Part shown: positions 1 through 4,923 of the stretch, piece by piece
Numbering within the stretch: the first letter of the stretch is position 1
Layout: the number at the start of each line of letters is the position of its first letter
Source: Bacillota bacterium
Lineage (GTDB): Bacteria; Bacillota_I; Bacilli_A; Acholeplasmatales; Acholeplasmataceae
Direction of reading: 5' to 3'
DNA: 14,824 nucleotides
NCBI GenBank assembly: GCA_023458995.1
Contig: JAEWVV010000186.1
Coordinates: 1-14,824 of the forward strand
Translations under genes and position numbers: made by a program
Notes under the pieces: model-generated
Told to the model about the DNA's origin: nothing
Database searches by the model: none
Seen by the model: the letters and a program-made list of their open reading frames with translations, nothing else

Positions 1-346
1 CAATAGTTTTTGCGAGTGTTTCATTAGATACTATTTGTTTCTTTAGTTCTGTAAAATCTGCTTCATTCTTATGAGCAACGATACAGTATTCGTCAAGATC
101 ATTCTCTTCATCATAGTAATCAGATTGAGATTTAACAAAACCAAATCTTTCAGAGATAACTTTTACTACACAATAATCTAGAACTTTATCACCTAAAAAT
201 TCTAGTACTTCATTATTTTCACCACCATATTGTGATGAGTAAGAGCTACGGGTAAAAGCTTGTAAAAGCAAGTCAGTATTATCAAACCAGTAGTTAATCT
301 TTTTTTGAACATCATCTAAGTGTTCACATAAATCTTGCATTTTCAT
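1..346 (-). CDS. RNase III-domain protein, N-terminal 115 residues (runs off left edge)
   Basis: Reading the minus strand from an ATG at 346 gives 115 open codons to the window edge. The protein has the ribonuclease III signature NEVLEFLGD at about residues 44-52, preceded by LLLQAFTRSSY at 26-36 (compare ALTHRSY in the family) and followed by a VSNETLA motif at 106-112 that matches the family's (V/L)VSNxxLA. The Glu, Glu and Asp of the signature that bind the catalytic metal are present. The second catalytic region (Asp..Glu) and any dsRNA-binding domain lie outside the window. A strong Shine-Dalgarno, GGAGG, lies 8 nt upstream and fixes the start. The stretch between the signature and VSNETLA is acidic and unusual, so this may be a divergent paralogue rather than the housekeeping rnc. 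Known role of the family: cutting double-stranded RNA in rRNA, mRNA and small RNA processing. Function here is inferred from the domain alone. The leader is highly structured (see 351-575). Confidence 0.82.
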   Translation of the reverse strand, partial: MKMQDLCEHLDDVQKKINYWFDNTDLLLQAFTRSSYSSQYGGENNEVLEFLGDKVLDYCVVKVISERFGFVKSQSDYYDEENDLDEYCIVAHKNEADFTELKKQIVSNETLAKTI

Positions 347-350
347 TTTG

Positions 351-575
351 ATTTCCTCCAATTATTTTATTAGTCCGAGAGGAAACAAAAAAGACCAATG
401 CCGATAAGAGGTTCCCACTTCTAACAGTAAGTAGATTAACCTCAGTTGCTTTAGTCTTAATTTGATCAAAATAATATTTGTAATTTTATCTATCTAAACT
501 CTACCACTCGCATAGAGGAGTTAAGATAAATACCGTTACTAAAATACTTTGAGGAAACCAATCCTTCCATCGGAC
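351..575 (-). promoter_or_regulatory. Structured 5' leader of the RNase III-like gene with alternative SD-sequestering pairings
   Basis: Minus-strand pairings seen by eye: (1) a closing helix GTCCGA (575-570) with TCGGAC (378-373), extended by GGAAG (568-564) with TTTCC (385-381); (2) TTATCT with AGATAA and AACTC with GAGTT, about 489-527; (3) a long interrupted stem of three helices: GACTAAAGC (456-448) with GCATTGGTC (401-393), GAGGTT with AACCTC, and CTACTT with AAGTGG, followed by six T's (392-387); (4) GTTTCCTC (386-379) with GAGGAAAT (358-351), which covers the Shine-Dalgarno. Several pairs are G-U on the minus strand but would be A-C on the plus strand, so the RNA is most likely minus. 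Pairing 4 and the extended helix 1 compete for the same TTTCC segment. I do not recognise a known riboswitch or T-box consensus. The long stem plus T-run could terminate transcription or be an RNase III substrate. Confidence 0.6.
387..456 (-). terminator. Terminator-like hairpin inside the leader (possible attenuator)
   Basis: Minus strand GACTAAAGC..GCATTGGTC (8 of 9 positions paired, one G-U) encloses GAGGTT..AACCTC (6 bp) and CTACTT..AAGTGG (6 bp, one G-U). It is followed directly by TTTTTT at 392-387. The stem of about 21 bp is interrupted by asymmetric internal loops, so it is less compact than the terminators after dnaN and gyrA. It would end a transcript of about 190 nt before the Shine-Dalgarno is made. 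Confidence 0.45.
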
Positions 576-581
576 ACTTAT

Positions 582-610
582 ATTTTATCACTTGTTTAAA
601 TTTTCGTCTA
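582..610 (-). promoter_or_regulatory. Predicted promoter of the RNase III-like leader
   Basis: Minus strand: -10 TAAAAT at 587-582 with an extended TGa at 590-588, a 17-nt spacer, and -35 TAGACG at 610-605 (4 of 6 matches to TTGACA). A start 7 nt beyond the -10 falls at about 575, the first base of the GTCCGA arm that closes the leader structure. This agreement supports both calls. Confidence 0.5.
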
Positions 611-698
611 TAAATTAGAAAAAAGAATTTTTTTCGAGATTTCTTGTAAACTATTCATTTAATACGTTCTATATAGGATTTCATATCACTTCTATTAA

Positions 699-719
699 AT
701 AAAGATTGTTCATCTTTAT
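699..719. repeat. 8-bp inverted repeat hairpin
   Basis: ATAAAGAT (699-706) and ATCTTTAT (712-719) are perfect complements around a 5-nt loop. A second small hairpin, ATACAA..TTGTAT, lies at about 720-735. They fall downstream, in minus-strand sense, of the membrane-protein remnant and could be the relic of its terminator. The T-run after the stem on that strand is short, so terminator function is doubtful. Confidence 0.35.
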
Positions 720-745
720 ACAAAATGTTTGTATGTTCTTATATA

Positions 746-956
746 TTAATTTAATTGTATATGTCTGAGAATTATAAATACTAAAGAAACCATTGATCCA
801 GTAGATAAGATCATTAAGTGTGTTACAAAATATTTTCTTTGAACAAAACCATCAAAGTAAATTGTTAGAAATAATCCAACACTGGTTACAATAAGTAAAG
901 CATAAAGTAGTAATAAACATATACTAAATATAATAATTTAGTTTTCTTGTTTTCAT
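746..956 (-). pseudogene. Probable frameshifted small membrane protein
   Basis: An ATG at 956 starts MKTRKLNYY and then meets TAG within two codons. Skipping one base near 929 joins a 60-residue open frame ending at TAA (748-746). That frame has two clear hydrophobic spans: one running from about ICLLLLYALL for some 22 residues, and one around THLMILSTGSMVSLVFIIL, separated by a short loop (YFDGFVQRKY). The larger frame has no ATG, GTG or TTG start of its own before its second hydrophobic span. A stop codon, TAA, lies immediately upstream of it. Joined, it would be about 69 residues with a two-helix membrane topology. I do not recognise the family. It could be a decayed gene, a sequencing error, or (least likely) programmed frameshifting, since no classic slippery sequence is visible. 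Confidence 0.4.
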
Positions 957-958
957 TC

Positions 959-1036
959 CTATTCTTTTATTATATTATTTATAAGTTCTGAATTCCCGTA
1001 AAATCTTACTAACTCTTTCGTTTTTTTGACTTTCAT
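959..1036 (-). CDS. Doubtful 25-residue open frame
   Basis: The minus-strand frame MKVKKTKELVRFYGNSELIN (then five more residues) ends in TAG, and the ATG of the membrane-protein remnant follows after two bases (TAG-GA-ATG). The close spacing would fit translational coupling or a further broken piece of one gene. There is no convincing Shine-Dalgarno before the ATG, and an in-frame TGA lies a short way upstream. It is lysine-rich, has no recognisable domain and may be chance. Confidence 0.18.
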   Translation of the reverse strand: MKVKKTKELVRFYGNSELINNIIKE

Positions 1037-1110
1037 GTTTTTATTAATCTTAAAAAATAATATACCTATGAATCACTTTTATATAATGAATTATCCTATA
1101 ATATTTTACA

Positions 1111-1133
1111 AAGAAAAAAGGGATTATCTCCCT
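1111..1133 (-). terminator. Short terminator after the dusB-tRNA-Ser unit
   Basis: On the minus strand AGGGA (1133-1129) pairs with TCCCT (1123-1119) around a 5-nt loop, followed by T's with one interruption. The stem is only 5 bp, but the placement downstream of the tRNA and the T-run fit an intrinsic terminator. Confidence 0.5.
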
Positions 1134-1151
1134 ATTTTCAAAATTTATTAA

Positions 1152-1171
1152 GTTAATACAATTGTATCAAC
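1152..1171. repeat. 20-bp near-perfect inverted repeat just downstream of tRNA-Ser
   Basis: The arms GTTAATACAA (1152-1161) and TTGTATCAAC (1162-1171) are complementary at 9 of 10 positions. The central 12 bp, ATACAATTGTAT, are a perfect palindrome. The odd position is a G-U pair if transcribed on the minus strand. The site lies 15 bp beyond the tRNA CCA and has no T-run. It could be a 3'-trailer processing hairpin or a protein-binding site. Confidence 0.5.
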
Positions 1172-1186
1172 AATGTCGTTCTAATA

Positions 1187-1278
1187 TGGCGGAAGAGATG
1201 GGATTCGAACCCACGTACCCCTTTTGAGGGTAACTGCATTTCGAGGGCAGCTCGTTACAACCACTTCGATACTCTTCC
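1187..1278 (-). tRNA. tRNA-Ser, anticodon CGA
   Basis: The 92-nt minus-strand gene has acceptor arms GGAAGAG / CTCTTCC (7 bp), discriminator G and an encoded CCA. The anticodon loop is CTCGAAA, giving anticodon CGA, which reads UCG serine codons. The long variable arm is TACCCT / GGGGTA around a 5-nt loop, as expected for a type II (serine) tRNA. The T-loop is TTCGAAT with a GTGGG / CCCAT stem. The anticodon stem is CTGCC / TGCAG, leaving a C-U mismatch at the pair next to the loop. The gene begins 8 bp after the dusB stop, so it is probably cotranscribed with dusB. Confidence 0.95.
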
Positions 1279-1286
1279 GTATATGG

Positions 1287-2264
1287 TTACTCGTGATTCA
1301 AAAAGAATTCATCCACATAACCTTTAAATTCAGCCGATGTTCTTGCTTGTGAAAGTTGTTTTCTCAAGCTCGATGCGTGATCAATTCCTCTTAAATACCA
1401 AGGACCATGACTTCTCATCTCAAGAACTGCTGTATGTTCACCTTTTAATTCTACCAAAGATTCAAGATGTTGTAACATCATTTCTCTAATTTCTAGGTGT
1501 GTTGGTCTAGGTAAGATAATACCATCTTTTAAGTAGGCATTAATTTCTCTAAAAATCCAAGGATTTCCAAGAGCACCACGACCAATCATGACTGCATCGC
1601 ATCCTGTATATTCAAGCATACGCTTTGCTGATGGACCATCGATCACATCACCATTACCGATAACTGGTATTTTAACAGCTTCCTTAACTGCTTTAATGAC
1701 ATCTAGATCTGCATGTCCACCGTACCCTTGAGAACGTGTTCTAGCATGTACAGTAATTGCACTTGCTCCTGCTGCTTCAATTCTTTTTGCAACTTCAACT
1801 GCGTTTACACTTTGATGATCCCAACCTGATCTAATCTTAACTGTTACAGGTTTTGATACAACAGCAACGATTTCTTTGACGATATCATAAATAAGATCTG
1901 GATTTTTCATTAATGAAGCTCCAGCTTGAGCTTTAATCGCTACTTTAGGTACTGGACATCCCATATTAATATCAATGATATCACAGTTCGAATTCTTATC
2001 AATATAGAGAGCCGCTTGAACCATTGTCTTTAAATCAGATCCGAAGATTTGTTGTGCCATAGGCTTTTCAAAATCTGTCATATAAAGAAGTTTCTTTGTT
2101 TTTTCGTTATCATACATCAAACCTTTATCTGATACCATTTCTGCAAATACCAATCCCGCACCATAGTTACGTGAAAGCTTGCGAAAAGGAGAGTTTGAAA
2201 CTCCTGCCATTGGGGCTAAAATGATTTGATTTTCGATTACTAAATTACCAATTTTGAATGCCAT
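1287..2264 (-). CDS. dusB: tRNA-dihydrouridine synthase (DusB family)
   Basis: This FMN-dependent enzyme reduces uridine to dihydrouridine in tRNA D-loops. I place the start at the ATG at 2264 (325 codons), not the in-frame ATG at 2309. An AGGTGAT Shine-Dalgarno sits just upstream of 2264, the protein then begins MAFKIGNLVIENQIILAPMA like the family, and the predicted -10 element (2281-2286) lies downstream of 2309. Visible motifs: APMAGV at 17-22 (FMN site), NMGCP at 100-104 with the catalytic cysteine at 103, HARTR at 173-177, GNGD at 203-206 and GRGALGNPW further on. It is followed immediately by tRNA-Ser, so a tRNA-modifying enzyme and a tRNA share a transcript. The upstream promoter is shared back to back with hslO. 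Confidence 0.93.
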   Translation of the reverse strand: MAFKIGNLVIENQIILAPMAGVSNSPFRKLSRNYGAGLVFAEMVSDKGLMYDNEKTKKLLYMTDFEKPMAQQIFGSDLKTMVQAALYIDKNSNCDIIDINMGCPVPKVAIKAQAGASLMKNPDLIYDIVKEIVAVVSKPVTVKIRSGWDHQSVNAVEVAKRIEAAGASAITVHARTRSQGYGGHADLDVIKAVKEAVKIPVIGNGDVIDGPSAKRMLEYTGCDAVMIGRGALGNPWIFREINAYLKDGIILPRPTHLEIREMMLQHLESLVELKGEHTAVLEMRSHGPWYLRGIDHASSLRKQLSQARTSAEFKGYVDEFFLNHE

Positions 2265-2280
2265 TTCTATCACCTGATTC

Positions 2281-2309
2281 ATTGTATCACAAGTGATACT
2301 AAGTTTCAA
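2281..2309 (-). promoter_or_regulatory. Predicted dusB promoter
   Basis: Minus strand: -35 TTGAAA (2309-2304, 5 of 6), a 17-nt spacer, and extended -10 TGaTACAAT (2289-2281). The start would be about 2274, giving a short leader of about 10 nt. The elements interlock with the hslO promoter on the other strand. Confidence 0.65.
2284..2299. promoter_or_regulatory. 16-bp operator-like inverted repeat between dusB and hslO
   Basis: GTATCAC (2284-2290), AA, GTGATAC (2293-2299): perfect 7-bp arms around a 2-bp centre. It covers three bases of the dusB -10 plus its TGn extension, and all of the hslO -35. A dimeric repressor bound here would block both promoters. I cannot assign it to a named regulator; it does not match CIRCE (HrcA) or CtsR sites. 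Confidence 0.5.
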
Positions 2310-2321
2310 TTATGGTACAAT
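2293..2321 (+). promoter_or_regulatory. Predicted hslO promoter
   Basis: Plus strand: -35 GTGATA (2293-2298, 4 of 6), a 17-nt spacer, and extended -10 TGgTACAAT (2313-2321). An AAGGAG Shine-Dalgarno follows at 2330-2335. Confidence 0.6.
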
Positions 2322-2344
2322 ACTAAGGTAAGGAGTGTGCACCT

Positions 2345-3229
2345 ATGAATGATTATGCAATAAAAAGTTATGCTTATCAAAAAGAGGTAAGAATCTATGT
2401 CGCTACATCAACAAATCTTGTTGAAGAAGCGAGAAGAATACATCAAACTTGGCCAACTGCAACCGCTGCATTTGGTAGAACATTAACCGTATCAGCAATG
2501 ATGGGATTAATGTATAAAGAAAAAGAAACAATTACCGTACGAATTAAAGGCGATGGTCCGATTGGTTCGATGCTTGTTGAAGCGAATGCTTTAGGTGAAG
2601 TGCGTGGTGAAATTCAAAATCCGAATGTCTACATCAAATACGAAGACGGTCCTAAAAAAGGTAAACTTAACGTAGGTGCTGCAGTTGGAAGTGGTTTTCT
2701 CCATGTAACAAAAGATTTAAAGATGAAAGATTATTTTACATCCTCAGCTGAACTACAAACCGGTGAAATCGGTGATGATTTTACCTATTATTTTGCTTTA
2801 TCTGAACAAACACCATCTTCTGTTGGTGTTGGTGTTTTAGTAAATCCTGATCAAACAGTTTGTGCAAGTGGTGGTTATATCCTACAACTTATGCCAAAAG
2901 CTACTGAAGAGACAATTCAAAAGATTGAGAAGATCATCAGTGAGATTCCTCCAATGAGCACGCTTATTCAAGAAGGAAAAACACCAGAAGATATTCTTCA
3001 CATCTTAGCTGGCGGAACTGAACAGATTTTAGACCATCATCCAATCTCATATACATGCCACTGTTCAAAAGATGGTTTTGCAAGAAGTCTTTCTGCATTA
3101 GATGAGAAAACATTACATGAACTGATTCATGAAGATGGTATGGCAGAAATTGAATGTCATTTTTGTAGAAAGAAATATATCTTTGATAAGTCTGAACTTG
3201 AAGAAATCAATCGTAGTCGAAAAAAATAA
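2345..3229 (+). CDS. hslO: Redox-regulated chaperone Hsp33
   Basis: Hsp33 is a cytosolic holdase that is inactive while its four cysteines hold zinc. It becomes active when oxidants form disulfides and the C-terminus unfolds. The 294-residue length is normal. The N-terminal domain includes the family-like stretches YVATSTNLVEEAR and TATAAFGRTLTVSAMMG. The zinc-binding C-terminus has the CxC..CxxC arrangement with cysteines at 238, 240, 271 and 274 (30 residues between the pairs), so the redox switch is intact. The start is fixed by AAGGAG 9 nt upstream. It is the only clearly plus-strand gene here and runs against the probable direction of replication. It is monocistronic, ends at a terminator shared with galE, and is divergent from dusB over an 80-bp spacer. 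Confidence 0.96.
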   Translation: MNDYAIKSYAYQKEVRIYVATSTNLVEEARRIHQTWPTATAAFGRTLTVSAMMGLMYKEKETITVRIKGDGPIGSMLVEANALGEVRGEIQNPNVYIKYEDGPKKGKLNVGAAVGSGFLHVTKDLKMKDYFTSSAELQTGEIGDDFTYYFALSEQTPSSVGVGVLVNPDQTVCASGGYILQLMPKATEETIQKIEKIISEIPPMSTLIQEGKTPEDILHILAGGTEQILDHHPISYTCHCSKDGFARSLSALDEKTLHELIHEDGMAEIECHFCRKKYIFDKSELEEINRSRKK

Positions 3230-3246
3230 GCCGCTAAGCGGCTTTT
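3220..3246. terminator. Bidirectional terminator between hslO and galE
   Basis: GCCGC (3230-3234), TAA, GCGGC (3238-3242) forms a 5-bp GC stem, or 6 bp with the flanking A-T. On the plus strand it is followed by TTTT (3243-3246). On the minus strand it is followed by TTA and then seven T's (3226-3220), so it should be stronger for the galE operon. The two genes converge on it with only 20 bp between their stops. Confidence 0.85.
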
Positions 3247-3249
3247 GTG

Positions 3250-4218
3250 TTACTTATTCGATATCTTTTTTCTATAGTTATAATCAGATCTGACAATATC
3301 TTTTAAATTAAATTTAGGCACCCATCCTAAAATACGTTTAGCTTTATCGTTGGATGCGATGAGTTCAGCAGGGTCTCCTGCACGACGTGGTCCCATGACA
3401 ACTTTAAGTGGTGCGATTTCGTTCACTGCATTAGCAACCTCTAAAACGGTATAACCTGCATTTGAACCTAAGTTCATCGTTTCAGATTGTCCACCTTTTT
3501 GAAGGTAATGCGCTCCTAGCACATGGGCATATGCTAAGTCACTGACGTGAATATAGTCTCTCACACATGTTCCATCTTTGGTTGGATAATCATTTCCATA
3601 AATGGTTAAGTGATCTCTAATACCAATGATACCTTGTATAGCAACCGGAATAAGATGTGTTAATTGGTCTTTCATCAAACCAATCTTTAAGGATGCATCA
3701 GCACCAGCTACGTTAAAGTATCTGAAGATCACATACGTGAATCCATGAGCGTTTGCTACCCATTTAATCATTTTTTCTGTTGTTAATTTTGTTTCACCAT
3801 ATGGATTAATTGGTAATGTCTGATCATCTTCATGACAAACACCACTTGCTTCACCATAAACAGCAGCTGTTGAACTAAATACGATCTTTTTAACGTTATA
3901 TTCGTTCATAACTTCTAAAAGAATACGAACACCTTCAACGTTGTTATAGTAATACTCTAAAGGAATCTCTACTGATTCAGGAACAACAATTTTTGCTGCA
4001 AAATGCATCACAACATCAATCTTTTCATGATCAAATACATGTTTGATATCTTCTTTAACTCTAATATCAGCTTTATAAAACTTAGCTTCTGGATGAACTA
4101 ATTCCATATAACCGGATGACAAATTATCCAAAATGACAACTTCTTGTCCATCTTTAATCAGTTCATAAACTGTATGTGAACCGATATAACCTGCACCACC
4201 GACAACTAAAACGCGCAT
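3250..4218 (-). CDS. galE: UDP-glucose 4-epimerase
   Basis: This NAD-dependent cytosolic enzyme of the short-chain dehydrogenase type interconverts UDP-glucose and UDP-galactose. Over 322 residues it shows GGAGYIG at 7-13 (NAD-binding glycine motif), the SSTAAVYG strand at 115-122 with Thr117 as the likely catalytic hydroxyl, and YGETK at 140-144 with the catalytic Tyr140 and Lys144. RYFNVAGAD and the late MNLGSNAGYTVLEV are also typical. A GGAGGG Shine-Dalgarno precedes the ATG at 4218. It is the last gene of a three-gene operon, 18 bp after the DUF1361 gene. That context suggests it supplies UDP-galactose for membrane glycolipid or surface glycan synthesis rather than galactose catabolism; no galK or galT is seen. 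Confidence 0.95.
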   Translation of the reverse strand: MRVLVVGGAGYIGSHTVYELIKDGQEVVILDNLSSGYMELVHPEAKFYKADIRVKEDIKHVFDHEKIDVVMHFAAKIVVPESVEIPLEYYYNNVEGVRILLEVMNEYNVKKIVFSSTAAVYGEASGVCHEDDQTLPINPYGETKLTTEKMIKWVANAHGFTYVIFRYFNVAGADASLKIGLMKDQLTHLIPVAIQGIIGIRDHLTIYGNDYPTKDGTCVRDYIHVSDLAYAHVLGAHYLQKGGQSETMNLGSNAGYTVLEVANAVNEIAPLKVVMGPRRAGDPAELIASNDKAKRILGWVPKFNLKDIVRSDYNYRKKISNK

Positions 4219-4236
4219 TGTAAACCCTCCATAGTG

Positions 4237-4923
4237 TTATTCTATTTCATTATAACCGTATTTATTAAATGATGACATCACAAAATAAGCTGTGATGTGA
4301 ATCAAGACGTAGATAAAGACAAATCCAATGAAGAAATCAAATCTTTCAAATATGTCTGGGATGATTTGAAATATTTTATGAAAATCCCATGAATTAAGAC
4401 GAATAAACCGTCCAATATAGATTCCAACAGAAGAGATAAGAAACAACCCCAAAAGAAAGATATAGTATTTCTTTTTCATCCAACTAAAGAGATATCCTCT
4501 TAAGTTTTTAAGGGATGAAACTCCGAGTTTCGCACCTAAAAGTGCTCCTAATGTGATCATCATCAGTACAACCCAATCAGATATCTGATATGCATAAATT
4601 GATGAATATTCCGTAAAAAACTCATAGGTTTGAAGATGAACAAAATCGGTCATCACATAAATTGTATTTGGAAAAAAGAGGATATACAAGATGAATAAAG
4701 GAATTAAAATCCATAATTTATTCATCTTTTTACGTAATCCAATGAAAACATCTGATAAGAAATAGACGACTCCAGCAAGTATTAAGTTCCATCCTAAAAA
4801 AAGAATGAGAAAATTACGGTAGATGATACCAAATATCATCGCTAAGATAACATATAAAACAAGTGCTAAGTAATGTGGGTCTTTGATTATTCTCTTAAGA
4901 TCCATAAACACGTTCCATTGCAT
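4237..4923 (-). CDS. DUF1361 integral membrane protein
   Basis: A 228-residue hydrophobic protein with about six membrane segments: roughly 18-35, 38-58, 70-86, 116-135, 152-172 and 195-218. It carries the DUF1361 hallmarks: GWNLILAGVVY at 44-54, FFPNTIYVMTD at 83-93 and GRFIRLNSWD at 171-180. The family has no established biochemical function that I know of. The gene overlaps the 3' end of the LtaS-like gene by 29 bp, so translation is probably coupled. The start at 4923 has a weak Shine-Dalgarno. An in-frame ATG at 4905 (MDLKRII) is an equally possible start. Being sandwiched between an LtaS-family enzyme and galE suggests a role in surface glycolipid or glycopolymer handling. That is inference from context only. 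Confidence 0.85.
   Translation of the reverse strand: MQWNVFMDLKRIIKDPHYLALVLYVILAMIFGIIYRNFLILFLGWNLILAGVVYFLSDVFIGLRKKMNKLWILIPLFILYILFFPNTIYVMTDFVHLQTYEFFTEYSSIYAYQISDWVVLMMITLGALLGAKLGVSSLKNLRGYLFSWMKKKYYIFLLGLFLISSVGIYIGRFIRLNSWDFHKIFQIIPDIFERFDFFIGFVFIYVLIHITAYFVMSSFNKYGYNEIE

Larger units (their letters stand above)
347..1186. other. Gene-poor, AT-rich stretch between the RNase III-like gene and tRNA-Ser
   Basis: About 840 bp with no intact gene of normal size on either strand. It holds the structured leader and its promoter (351-610), small AT-only inverted repeats, a frameshifted membrane-protein remnant (746-956), a doubtful 25-codon frame (959-1036), a tRNA terminator (1111-1133) and a 20-bp inverted repeat (1152-1171). 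Its composition is noticeably more AT-rich than the coding remainder of the window. Confidence 0.6.

Noticed and set aside
387..456. T-box antiterminator (GTGGGAACC resembles the T-box GTGG-AACC core)
   Set aside because: The match needs an inserted base, no specifier stem or AG-box features are visible, and the downstream gene is not an amino-acid gene.
1155..1168. CopY/BlaI-type operator (TACA-NN-TGTA) in the palindrome after tRNA-Ser
   Set aside because: The core fits, but there is no copper or beta-lactamase gene nearby and the site is downstream of a tRNA, not at a promoter.
1..1186. CRISPR array, tracrRNA or retron around the structured leader
   Set aside because: No repeat-spacer pattern, Cas protein or reverse transcriptase is visible; the structure is best explained as the leader of the adjoining gene.
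1187..1210. Integration (att) site at the 3' end of tRNA-Ser
   Set aside because: I saw no direct repeat of the tRNA 3' end elsewhere in the window and no integrase.
2265..2309. Longer dusB start at 2309
   Set aside because: The extra 15 residues do not fit the family, the predicted -10 lies inside them, and the ATG at 2264 has a good AGGTGA ribosome-binding site.
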